The notes beneath the pieces are model-generated. The model ran no database searches and had not been told where the DNA came from. It was given only the letters and a program-made list of their open reading frames with translations. This document shows, piece after piece, positions 45,690-54,511 of a stretch of 64,000 nt of DNA. The position numbers were made by a program, and so were the translations under genes. This DNA is from Pelagibacterium luteolum (GTDB taxonomy: Bacteria; Pseudomonadota; Alphaproteobacteria; Rhizobiales; Devosiaceae), in contig NZ_FNCS01000001.1 in NCBI RefSeq assembly GCF_900100665.1, forward strand, positions 291,109 through 355,108, read 5' to 3'. Every line of letters begins with the position of its first letter. Position 1 is the stretch's first letter.

Positions 45690-47467
45690 CAAAACTGCGT
45701 TCGCGCGCTTGGTTCGACAACCCCGACAATATCGACATGACGGCGCTCTATCTCGAGCGTCACCTCAATCACGGCCTCACCCGTGAAGAGCTGCAATCGG
45801 GCAAGCCGATCATCGGCATCGCCCAGTCGGGCTCCGATCTCAACCCCTGCAACCGCCACCACATCGTTCTCGCCCAGCGCGTGCGCGAAGGCATTCGCGA
45901 GGCTGGCGGCGTCGCGTTTGAATTCCCGGTCCACCCGATCCACGAAAATTCCAAACGCCCCACCGCCGGGCTGGACCGCAACCTAGCCTATCTCGGCCTT
46001 GTCGAAGTGCTCTATGGATACCCGCTGGACGGCGTCGTCCTCACGATCGGCTGCGACAAGACCACACCCGCCATGCTGATGGCCGCCGCCACCGTCAACA
46101 TCCCGGCCATCGCCCTTTCGGTCGGCCCCATGCTGAATGGCTGGTTCAACGGCCAGCGCACTGGCTCTGGCACCATCATCTGGAAGGCCCGCGAGATGAT
46201 GGCCGCCGGCGAAATCGGCTACGAGCAGTTCATCGAACTCGTCGCCTCGTCCGCCCCCTCGGTCGGTTATTGCAACACCATGGGCACGGCCACGACTATG
46301 AACTCGCTGGCCGAAGTCTTGGGCATGCAGCTCCCCGGCTCGGCCGCCATCCCCGCGCCCCATAAGGACCGCGCCGCCACCGCCTACCGCACCGGCAAGC
46401 GCATTGTCGATATGGCACTGGAGGATCTAAAGCCCTCCAACATCATGACCCGCGACAGCTTCTTGAACGCCATAGTCGTCAACTCAGCAATCGGCGGTTC
46501 GTCCAACGCCCCCATTCACCTCATCGCCCTCGCCCGCCATCTGGGCATCGAGCTCTCGATCGAGGACTGGCAGACCCATGGCCACGAAATCCCCCTTCTG
46601 GTTAATCTCCAGCCTGCCGGTGAGTATCTGGGCGAAGACTACCACCGCGCTGGCGGCGTCCCCGCCGTCGTCAACGAACTGATGAAGAAGGGCCTGATCC
46701 GCGAAGACGCCGCAACCGTCAACGGCCAGACCATCGGCGAGAACTATCGCAATACCCCCATCGTCGACCACGACGTCATCCGCCCCTTCGACACTCCGCT
46801 GCAGTCGGAAGCCGGCTTTATCGTGCTCAAGGGCAATCTCTTCGACAACGCGGTCATGAAAACCTCGGTCATCTCAGAAGAATTCCGCACGCGCTATCTC
46901 TCAAACCCCGATGACCCGGACGCCTTCGAAGGCCCCGCCATGGTGTTCGACGGCCCCGAGGATTATCACCACCGCATCGACGACCCGGCCCTTGGCATCG
47001 ACGAGACCACGCTTCTATTCATGCGTGGCACCGGCCCCATCGGCTTTCCCGGCGCCGCCGAAGTCGTCAACATGCGCCCGCCCGCCTACCTGATCAAAAA
47101 GGGCATCCACGCCCTACCCTGCATCGGCGATGGCCGCCAGTCGGGCACGTCTGGTTCCCCCTCAATCCTTAATGCCTCCCCTGAAGCTGCTGCCGGAGGC
47201 AATCTCGCGATTCTTCAAACGGGCGACCGCGTCCGGATCGATCTCAACACTGGTACCGTCAATGTGCTGATTTCCGAGGAAGAAATCGCCCGCCGCCGCG
47301 CCGAACTCGACGCCCAGGGCGGCTACCCCTATCCAGACCACCAGACCCCCTGGCAGGAAATTCAGCGCTCCATGGTCGACCAGCTAGGCAATGGCGCGGT
47401 CCTCAAGCCGGCCGTCAAATATCAACGCATCGCCCAGACTAAGGGCCTGCCCAGGGACAACCATTGA
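45686..47467 (+). CDS. IlvD/Edd family sugar-acid dehydratase (L-arabinonate/D-xylonate type)
   Basis: A 593-residue dehydratase with GTG start overlapping the transporter stop. Three Cys can hold a [2Fe-2S] cluster: [19 protein letters not shown] and GYCNTMGTA. The Mg-site Lys/Glu region is [13 protein letters not shown] and the Ser near the C-terminus is in [20 protein letters not shown]. Sequence style is close to rhizobial L-arabinonate/D-xylonate dehydratases, which make 2-keto-3-deoxy-pentonate. The FAH-type enzyme at 36376 would be the next step. Confidence 0.87.
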   Translation: MTKLRSRAWFDNPDNIDMTALYLERHLNHGLTREELQSGKPIIGIAQSGSDLNPCNRHHIVLAQRVREGIREAGGVAFEFPVHPIHENSKRPTAGLDRNLAYLGLVEVLYGYPLDGVVLTIGCDKTTPAMLMAAATVNIPAIALSVGPMLNGWFNGQRTGSGTIIWKAREMMAAGEIGYEQFIELVASSAPSVGYCNTMGTATTMNSLAEVLGMQLPGSAAIPAPHKDRAATAYRTGKRIVDMALEDLKPSNIMTRDSFLNAIVVNSAIGGSSNAPIHLIALARHLGIELSIEDWQTHGHEIPLLVNLQPAGEYLGEDYHRAGGVPAVVNELMKKGLIREDAATVNGQTIGENYRNTPIVDHDVIRPFDTPLQSEAGFIVLKGNLFDNAVMKTSVISEEFRTRYLSNPDDPDAFEGPAMVFDGPEDYHHRIDDPALGIDETTLLFMRGTGPIGFPGAAEVVNMRPPAYLIKKGIHALPCIGDGRQSGTSGSPSILNASPEAAAGGNLAILQTGDRVRIDLNTGTVNVLISEEEIARRRAELDAQGGYPYPDHQTPWQEIQRSMVDQLGNGAVLKPAVKYQRIAQTKGLPRDNH

Positions 47468-47528
47468 TCTGCAATCATCAAGGCGTGGGCATACCTCACC
47501 GTCCCAGCATCGCCCTGCCCACCCGGTC

Positions 47529-47551
47529 ATCCCGTGAATTACTCCCGGGAT
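47529..47551. repeat. Palindromic intergenic repeat copy 2 (ATCCCG...CGGGAT)
   Basis: ATCCCG (47529-47534) pairs with CGGGAT (47546-47551) around TGAATTACTCC, within GGTCATCCCG ... TCCCGGGATCCAGC. It resembles the element at 43500 and, like it, stands just upstream of a gene start, here the SDR at 47586. Confidence 0.55.
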
Positions 47552-47585
47552 CCAGCCAGCGCCACGCGAACCCCGGAGCCGCGTA

Positions 47586-48350
47586 ATGCCAACTCTCTTT
47601 GACCTCACCGGCCGCACAGCGCTCATCACCGGCTCCTCCCAGGGTATCGGCTACGCCCTCGCCGAGGGCCTCGCCGCCCACGGCGCCACCGTCATCCTCA
47701 ACGGCCGCTCCCCTGAAAAACTCGACGCCGCCGTCAAAACCCTCGCCGATCAGGACTACACCACCCACACCGCCCCCTTCGACGTCACACACGCCGAAGC
47801 CATCGAAGCTTCCGTCGCAAAAATTGAGGCCGAGATCGCCCCCATCGATATTCTCGTTAACAATGCCGGCATGCAGCACCGGGCGTCGCTCGAAGACTTC
47901 CCCCATGACAAATGGGACGATCTCCTCAAGACCAATCTCACATCGGTGTTTTACGTCGCTCAGGCCGTCGCCCGCTTCATGCTCACCCGCGGCCATGGCA
48001 AGATCATCAACATCGCCTCGGCCACGTCCGAACTCGCCCGCGCTTCGGTGGCGCCCTATACGGCCACCAAGGGCGCCGTCAAAAGCCTTACCCGCGGCAT
48101 GGCTACCGACTGGGCAAAGCATGGCCTCCAAGTCAACGCCATCGGCCCCGGCTATTTCAAGACCCCGCTCAACAAAGCCTTGATGGAAAATACCGAATTC
48201 ACAGCCTGGCTCGAATCCCGCACCCCCGCAGGCCGCTGGGGCGATCTAGACGAATTGAAGGGCGCCGCAGTGTTTCTTGCCTCCGACGCCTCGAACTTCG
48301 TCAATGGCCACACCCTCTATGTCGACGGCGGCCTGACGATCTCCCTGTGA
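47586..48350 (+). CDS. SDR oxidoreductase, gluconate 5-dehydrogenase-like
   Basis: A 254-residue dehydrogenase: cofactor motif ITGSSQGIGYALA, Arg in LNGRSPEKL (NADP or dual), Ser in IASATSEL and catalytic YTATKGA. The N-terminal FDLTGRTALITG and the GPGYFKTPLNKAL segment match the IdnO/gluconate 5-dehydrogenase branch. It ends the sugar-acid island on the plus strand and converges on the D-lactate dehydrogenase gene three bases away. Substrate could be a keto-aldonate. Confidence 0.85.
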   Translation: MPTLFDLTGRTALITGSSQGIGYALAEGLAAHGATVILNGRSPEKLDAAVKTLADQDYTTHTAPFDVTHAEAIEASVAKIEAEIAPIDILVNNAGMQHRASLEDFPHDKWDDLLKTNLTSVFYVAQAVARFMLTRGHGKIINIASATSELARASVAPYTATKGAVKSLTRGMATDWAKHGLQVNAIGPGYFKTPLNKALMENTEFTAWLESRTPAGRWGDLDELKGAAVFLASDASNFVNGHTLYVDGGLTISL

Positions 48351-48353
48351 TGT

Positions 48354-50036
48354 CTACGCCCACATCTTCTTGCGAGAGGTTTTTCCGATCCCCGGATTGA
48401 AGCTGTTAGTGGGGTCAAGCTGGCGGTAGAAGTCTTCCAGCGCCGGTTGGGCCGCATAGAGATGGCCGACATTATGCTCGGCCGGATATTGCGCGCCGCG
48501 CGTATCGAGGATCGCCAGCATTTCTTCTTCCAGCGCGTGGCAGTCGACGCCCTTTTTGGCCAGATATTCCTGGTGTAGCACGTGGCAGAAGAAGTGGCCG
48601 CAATAGACAGTCTTCTCGATTTTCTCGGTAATCGAGGCCGGCAGCGTCTCGAACCAGTCGACCATATTGCGCGGCAGGGCGATATCGAGCGCCACGATGT
48701 CCTCCACGGTCTTTTTGTGCGTCGCGCGATAGCGCACCACCGATCCGCCCACGGCAAAGCGCTGCAGGAACGCCGCCTCACCCTCCGCAGGCGTGCACTC
48801 GAAAAACGCCGCCTCGCCCACGGGCACGCGTGCCTTCAAATACGCCCGCGCCTCGGCGCCCCCCTCGCCACCCATCTTGAGCAGCAGATGATGGGTAAAC
48901 CGGTGGCGATAGGCGTTCATGCGCTTGGGCAGATGCTCGGGCAGCAATCGCGCCAAAAATGTCAGCACATGGTCCGAGATCGTCGACCCCAGCCCCAGCT
49001 TTTCGGTCACCCCGTCAAACCAGCTCTTGCCGGCGAAGGCTTTGGGCACGTTGTCGGTCCCGAACGCCTTGATGAAGAGATAGAGATCCTTCCCATACAC
49101 CTGCGCGATTTTATAAGCGTCGCGGTGGATATATTCTCCGGCGATCGGCAGGTTCTTGAACTGGGAAAGAATATGGCGTCGAATCTGGCCCAGTTCGTTG
49201 GGATCGTTGGCGCCGATGTAAAAAACGGTCACGTCCTTGTCCGCCTCGAATGTGTCGAGCCGTACGGCAAAAACCCCGATTCGCCCCGCCGACCCCGAAG
49301 CCTCGTAATGCCGCCTTGGATCGGCATTGAACCGCGCCGGCGTCGACGCATCCACGTCGCGGATATGGTCGTGATATTCCCTGTCCGACGCCCATTGATT
49401 GCTGGCGTATGAAATATCGCTTTCGGCGTAATCCTTGCGGTCGAGCCGCGCCAGAATGGTTTCCGCATCTCCGCCCAGTTCGACGCCCAGATGGTTGACC
49501 AGATGCAACCGCCCCTCGGCATCGATCTGCGCAAAGATCGAAAACTGCGTGTAGGCAGGCCCGCGCCGGATGAGCGACCCGCCCGAATTATTGCACACGC
49601 CACCGGCCACCGATGCCCCGATACAGCTCGACCCAATCACGGAATGCGGCTCGCGCCCGATTGGCCGTAGTGCCTTTTCCAGCCTGTCGAGGGTCGCACC
49701 GGGCATGGCGATAACCTGCTTGCCGCCATCGATCAGATCGATCCGGTCGATACGCATCGTGTTGATAATGACGATCGGCCGGTCATACCCGTCCCCAAAC
49801 GGTGTCGACCCCCCCGTCAGCCCCGTATTGGCCGCCTGGAAAATGACGATGAGATCGGCAGCGACGCACGCCTGAAGCACCTTCCATTGCTCAAGCAGCG
49901 TCCCGGGCCGCACTGCGGCCAGGATATCGCCGTCGCCATAGCGATAACCCTTGCGAAACCGCCGCGTAGCCCGCTCACCATGATAAACATGCGCGCGCCC
50001 CACAATGGCGGAAAAGGTTTCGATGAGCTGGTCCAT
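48354..50036 (-). CDS. dld: Quinone-dependent D-lactate dehydrogenase (Dld)
   Basis: A 560-residue peripheral-membrane flavoprotein. The PCMH FAD domain shows FQAANTGLTGGSTPFGDGYD and GREPHSVIGSSCIGASVAGGVCNNSGG in stretches close to Escherichia coli Dld, and the C-terminal cap contains CGHFFCHVLHQEYL. It oxidises D-lactate to pyruvate and passes electrons to quinone. I start at the ATG at 50036, matching the usual N-terminus; an ATG at 50072 without a ribosome site is possible. Its length is near the 571 of the E. coli enzyme. Confidence 0.9.
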   Translation of the reverse strand: MDQLIETFSAIVGRAHVYHGERATRRFRKGYRYGDGDILAAVRPGTLLEQWKVLQACVAADLIVIFQAANTGLTGGSTPFGDGYDRPIVIINTMRIDRIDLIDGGKQVIAMPGATLDRLEKALRPIGREPHSVIGSSCIGASVAGGVCNNSGGSLIRRGPAYTQFSIFAQIDAEGRLHLVNHLGVELGGDAETILARLDRKDYAESDISYASNQWASDREYHDHIRDVDASTPARFNADPRRHYEASGSAGRIGVFAVRLDTFEADKDVTVFYIGANDPNELGQIRRHILSQFKNLPIAGEYIHRDAYKIAQVYGKDLYLFIKAFGTDNVPKAFAGKSWFDGVTEKLGLGSTISDHVLTFLARLLPEHLPKRMNAYRHRFTHHLLLKMGGEGGAEARAYLKARVPVGEAAFFECTPAEGEAAFLQRFAVGGSVVRYRATHKKTVEDIVALDIALPRNMVDWFETLPASITEKIEKTVYCGHFFCHVLHQEYLAKKGVDCHALEEEMLAILDTRGAQYPAEHNVGHLYAAQPALEDFYRQLDPTNSFNPGIGKTSRKKMWA

Positions 50037-50158
50037 AAAGTCTATCCGGTCGTCAAGAGTTCGGCCCGGCATAGCATGTCATCGCGCCGAGAACAGCCCG
50101 CAATTCGGTCGCAGAGATTGGGCACGAGGGTGGTGGTGGGACGCGAAGGCTTGCCGCC

Positions 50159-51163
50159 CTACGGCTTGATTTCGATTGCGCACCAGTGGTGGTAGGGGCG
50201 GTCCGGGCCAAAGACGCTGTTGGGGAAGTGAGGGTTGTTGATGGCGTCGGGAAAGATCTGGTCTTCAAGGCAAAGGCCGGAGAACGGACCATAATGTTGC
50301 CCATGCAATCCTTTCGTGCCTGGCTCGATCTTCCAGCCATTATAGACTTGAAGGCCTGGCTGATCGGAAAAGATTTCGAGAGTGAGCGAAGCGTCCGGAG
50401 CCCTAAATCGCCCAACCGCGTCAGCGAAATTGCGCCGCGTCGGCAGGGCGTAGTTGATATCGATCTCGATGGCGTTGCCCGCTTGATCGCGCATGGGACG
50501 GGGAGAAGAAAAGTCGAGTTCAGTGCCCGCGACCGGCACGATTGCGCCTGTGGGGATTTGACCTTCGCCGAGTTCAGTCACGGCAGTGCCGGTGACTTCC
50601 AACGTGTGGTCGAGGACGTCGCCCTGGCCCGTCAGATTGAAATAATTGTGCTGGACGAGATTGATCGGGGTGGGCTTATCGGACCGCGCCGTCCACTCGA
50701 GCATCAGCTTGTGGCCTTCAAGCCTATAGGTCAATTCGACCGCAACGTTGCCCGGAAAGCCCATGTCGCCATCGGGACTTGAAAGGGCAAGGGTCACGCT
50801 GGTAGGGGTGAGGGCAGTGACAGACCAAAGCGTTGTGGCGAAGTTTTTTGGTCCCCCATGGAGCTGGTTTTTTCCTTCGCTGGGCACGAGATCATAGTGG
50901 ACACCGTCGAGATCGAACTGTGCGCCGCCGATCCGGTTGGCGACACGACCACAGATGGCGCCGAAAAACGGGCTTCGGGTCAAGTAGGGCTCGAAGCTGT
51001 CGAACCCCAGAACCACCGAGCGCATCGTGCCGTCGACCGGCACGCGCCAATCGCGCACCAGGGCACCATAGGTGAGGATCGAAATTTCAACGCCCGCAGG
51101 GGAGCGCAGAACAATCTCCTCGACATCGCGCCCCTCGAACCGACCAAACACAGTGCGATCCAT
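50159..51163 (-). CDS. galM: Aldose 1-epimerase (galactose mutarotase)
   Basis: A 334-residue cytosolic mutarotase. Conserved points: NQLHGGPKNF, VQHNYFNLTG with a catalytic His, PGLQVYNGW and LCLEDQIFPDAINNPHFP with the catalytic Glu. AAGGAGG lies six bases before the ATG at 51163; the ATG at 51169 directly abuts the ribosome site. It would interconvert anomers of sugars such as the galactose released by the GH4 enzyme. It lies downstream of the carbonic-anhydrase-like gene on the same strand. Confidence 0.88.
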   Translation of the reverse strand: MDRTVFGRFEGRDVEEIVLRSPAGVEISILTYGALVRDWRVPVDGTMRSVVLGFDSFEPYLTRSPFFGAICGRVANRIGGAQFDLDGVHYDLVPSEGKNQLHGGPKNFATTLWSVTALTPTSVTLALSSPDGDMGFPGNVAVELTYRLEGHKLMLEWTARSDKPTPINLVQHNYFNLTGQGDVLDHTLEVTGTAVTELGEGQIPTGAIVPVAGTELDFSSPRPMRDQAGNAIEIDINYALPTRRNFADAVGRFRAPDASLTLEIFSDQPGLQVYNGWKIEPGTKGLHGQHYGPFSGLCLEDQIFPDAINNPHFPNSVFGPDRPYHHWCAIEIKP

Positions 51164-51245
51164 ATCCATCCTCCTTCGGTTATGCGCTGTGATAAGCGGG
51201 CCAGCAGGCGATTTCCAGCCCCCGCGAGGGCAAACAGAGTATCGT

Positions 51246-51773
51246 TTACGAAATGATGACGCAGGACTGGGCGTATTGCGCCGACTTCTCCCGATAGCCT
51301 TTTGCGCTTTCGAGAAGACGGCCGATGGCGGCATCGTCGAGACGGCGCGCCACGCGTCCCGGCACGCCAAGGACGAGCGAACCGCCCGGAATCACCATGC
51401 CTTCGGGGATGAGCGCCTTGGCACCGATCAGGCACCCCTTGCCGATACTTGCGCCATTAAGCACCGTCGCACCCATCCCGATCAGGGAGCCGTCGCCAAT
51501 AGTGCAGCCATGAAGGCAGGCAAGATGGCCAATCGTGCAATTTTCGCCGATGGTGAGGGGGTATCCGATGTCTGTGTGCAGCACACAATTGTCCTGAACG
51601 TTCGAGCCCTGCCCGATCGCAATCCAGTCATTGTCGCCACGCAGCACCGCGCCGAACCAGACGCTGGACGCCGGGGCGACGTGCACGCGCCCGATGATTT
51701 GCGCCGAGGGGGCAACATATCCCGCGTCGCGAGCGATCTCGGGCGCCTGGCCGGCAAAACTGATCAGCGTCAC
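51246..51773 (-). CDS. Gamma carbonic anhydrase-family protein
   Basis: A 175-residue left-handed beta-helix protein with hexapeptide repeats (APSAQIIGRVHV, ASVWFGAVLRGDND, GENCTIGHLACLHGCTIGDG). The zinc-ligand His residues are in VLHTD and GHLACLH. Relatives include gamma carbonic anhydrases and the PaaY/CaiE proteins. GTG at 51773 with GGAGA eight bases upstream is my start; an ATG at 51806 is the alternative and adds eleven residues. It may act on CO2 or as a trimeric thioesterase-like helper. Confidence 0.85.
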   Translation of the reverse strand: MTLISFAGQAPEIARDAGYVAPSAQIIGRVHVAPASSVWFGAVLRGDNDWIAIGQGSNVQDNCVLHTDIGYPLTIGENCTIGHLACLHGCTIGDGSLIGMGATVLNGASIGKGCLIGAKALIPEGMVIPGGSLVLGVPGRVARRLDDAAIGRLLESAKGYREKSAQYAQSCVIIS

Positions 51774-51928
51774 AACGGTCTCCAAACATCTGATGCGCTT
51801 GGACATTAGAGCCTGAACCGAATCCGGTCGACCCACGTTTAAGAGCCATGCCCGCCCAAATGAATTATGCAGTGTTATCGTTTTCCCAAGTTACCACCCG
51901 CCCTTCGGCCGAGGAGCGCGACTGACAC

Positions 51929-52924
51929 ATGGCGCAGGTGATCGATCGCAATCTCCATATCCGGCGGATCGACACCTATGTCGATCCGCTCGTGCCGCGC
52001 GAGCGTGCCATAGTCACTCATGGCCATGCCGATCACGCGCGGCCGGGGCACAAGAAAGTTCTCGCGACACCCGACACCATCGCCATCATGCAAACCCGCT
52101 ATGGACCTGATTGTGCCGGGTCGTTCCAGGCAGTGCCATTTGGCGAGCCCATTACGATCGATGAAGTGACGATCACGCTCTTTCCCGCAGGGCATATTCT
52201 GGGTTCGGCGCAGGTCTTGATCGAACAGGATGGCCAGAGGGTCGTCGTGACCGGTGATTACAAGCGACTGCCCGACACCACGGCGCAACCATTCGAATTG
52301 GTTAAATGCAACCTGCTGGTAACTGAGGCGACGTTTGGCTTGCCCGTGTTCCAGCACCCGCACCCCAGCCAGGAAATCGCGCGACTTTTGAAGTCGCTCA
52401 ATGATCATTCCGACCGTGCCCACGTGATTGGCGCCTATGCTCTGGGCAAAGCTCAGAGGGTAATCGCGCTGTTGCGTGAGGCGGGATTTGACGCACCGAT
52501 CTATCTGCACGGCGCGATGATCAGATTGTGCGACCTTTATATCGAACGCGGCATCGGTCTCGGCGAATTGCGTCATGCCACCGAGGCGAGCAAGGCCGAA
52601 ATGGCCGGAGCGGTGGTGATCGCGCCGCCCTCAGCGCTCAAGGATCGCTGGAGCCGGAGGCTGCCCGATCCGGTGCTCGCCATGGCGTCGGGCTGGATGA
52701 GCGTTAAACAGCGCGCCCGCCAGCGCGGGGTCGAGCTACCGCTCGTTATTTCTGATCACGTTGACTGGCCAGAACTGACCCAGACCGTCACCGAAACAGA
52801 AGCTGAAACCATCTGGGTGACCCATGGCCGCGAGGAAGCGCTGGTCTATCACTGCGAGCAACAGGGATTAAAAGCTGAGCCGCTCAACATCCAGGGCTAT
52901 GAAGACGAGGCGGAGGAGCAATGA
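51929..52924 (+). CDS. Ligase-associated DNA exonuclease (metallo-beta-lactamase fold)
   Basis: A 331-residue protein with the beta-lactamase-fold metal motif THGHADHARPGH, then PAGHILGSAQVLIEQ and VTGDYKRLPDT, like mRNA 3'-end processing-family nucleases. The set of His/Asp residues for two zinc ions appears complete. It overlaps the DNA ligase gene by ATGA, the standard pairing of this exonuclease with an ATP-dependent ligase, both used in DNA repair outside replication. Confidence 0.88.
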   Translation: MAQVIDRNLHIRRIDTYVDPLVPRERAIVTHGHADHARPGHKKVLATPDTIAIMQTRYGPDCAGSFQAVPFGEPITIDEVTITLFPAGHILGSAQVLIEQDGQRVVVTGDYKRLPDTTAQPFELVKCNLLVTEATFGLPVFQHPHPSQEIARLLKSLNDHSDRAHVIGAYALGKAQRVIALLREAGFDAPIYLHGAMIRLCDLYIERGIGLGELRHATEASKAEMAGAVVIAPPSALKDRWSRRLPDPVLAMASGWMSVKQRARQRGVELPLVISDHVDWPELTQTVTETEAETIWVTHGREEALVYHCEQQGLKAEPLNIQGYEDEAEEQ

Positions 52925-54498
52925 AGCAGTTTGCCCAATTGCTCGAAACTCTGGCGCTGACCCCCTCGCGTAATCGCAAGATTGAGGCGCTGGCGGACTA
53001 TTTTACCAAAACCCCAGACCCCGATCGGGGCTATGCTCTGGCAGTGATGACAGGGGCGTTGAGTTTTGCCCACGTCAAACCCGCGCGGCTGAAAGAAGTA
53101 GTTCTGGCCGAGGTCGATCCGCATCTTTTTGCGCTGAGCTACGACTACGTAGGCGATTTGGGCGAAACGATTGCGCTGATCTGGCCGCACAAGGGCGGCA
53201 CCCGGGCGTTGCCGGCGCTGACCGATCTGATCGAATTGCTCAACACAACCCCCAAGGCAAAAATCGCTGACCTCATCGCCGAGCTGCTGACCAGTGCGGA
53301 AATCAACGAGCGCTGGGCGTTGGTCAAACTCGCGACGGGCGGGTTGCGCATCGGTGTGTCCGAGCGCCTGGCCAAGACGGCATTGGCCGAGATGAGTGGC
53401 AAGGACCTAAAGGACATCGAGGAAATCTGGCACGGCATCAAGATGCCGTATAGCGAATTATTCGCGTGACTTTCAGGTGCGGAGAACAAGCCCGAAATCG
53501 ATCATACGGCGCGGTTTCATCCGCTGATGTTGTCCAACCCCATTGATGAGGCAAAGGATTTCGAAAGTCTCGATCCCACCGATTTTGTCGCCGAATGGAA
53601 ATGGGACGGGATCAGGGTGCAGTTGATCCTCGGCGAGGGCCAGGCTTCGCTGTTCTCACGCACCGGCGAGAACATCGCCAACGCCTTCCCTGATCTGGTC
53701 GACAACGTCTTTGGGCGCGGTGTGCTCGATGGGGAATTGCTTGTCGGCCATAATTTCGAGCCTGCATCGTTTAACGCCCTGCAGCAGCGACTTAACCGCA
53801 AGACCGCTACAGCAAAGCTGATGGCTGAAGCGCCCGCCTTTATCCGCGTCTATGACATGCTGTTTGACGGCGACACCGACATCCGAGCGCAGTCCTGGAC
53901 CGAACGGCGCGAGAGGCTCGAGGCCTTCTTTGCAACGCAACCCCAGACCCGGCTCGATTTGTCCGAGGTGATCCCATTCGCCGATTGGGACGCTCTCGGC
54001 ACAATCCGGCGCAAAGGTGCAGACGAGAGCGGGCATGAAGGGGTGATGATCAAACTGCGTTCAGCGCCCTATGTGCCCGGGCGGCCAAAGGGCAATTGGT
54101 TTAAATGGAAGCGCGATCCCAATCTCGTTGATGCCGTGCTGATGTATGCGCAACGCGGGCACGGCAAGCGCTCGTCGTTTTATTCCGATTTCACCTTCGG
54201 TGCCTGGAAGGGCAACGAACTGGTCCCAATCGGCAAGGCGTATTTTGGGTTTACCAATGCGGAGTTGAAACAGCTCGACAAATGGGTGCGCACCCACACA
54301 ACTCAGAGTTTTGGGCCGGTACGGGAGGTGGAAAAGGCGCTGGTGTTCGAGGTGGCCTTCGATAGTGCACAGGCTTCGACGCGGCACAAATCGGGCGTGG
54401 CACTGCGTTTCCCGCGCATCAACCGCATCCGATGGGACAAGCCAGCGCAGGAGGCGGCGCGGCTTGAAGAGGTCGAAGCTCTGATCCCGGCGACTTGA
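52921..54498 (+). pseudogene. ATP-dependent DNA ligase interrupted by one in-frame TGA
   Basis: The frame runs from ATG 52921 to TGA 54496 with a single internal TGA at 53467-53469. Residues 1-182 form the N-terminal DNA-binding domain and end ELFA. After the TGA the same frame continues LSGAENKPEIDH and then the catalytic part: KWDGIR (adenylated Lys, motif I), FSRTGE (motif III), EGVMIKLR (motif IV) and WFKWKRD (motif V), then the OB domain. At the TGA position relatives usually have Trp (TGG), so one G-to-A change explains it. An ATG at 53527 could start a shorter catalytic protein, but it would lack the DNA-binding domain. It may be inactive, read through, or a sequencing error. Confidence 0.8.
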
Positions 54499-54511
54499 GC
54501 TTTTGCCAGCT

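Noticed and set aside
53467..53469. Selenocysteine or genome-wide TGA recoding in the ligase
   Set aside because: Many genes here end in TGA, relatives have Trp at this site rather than Cys, and no insertion-element hairpin is obvious.
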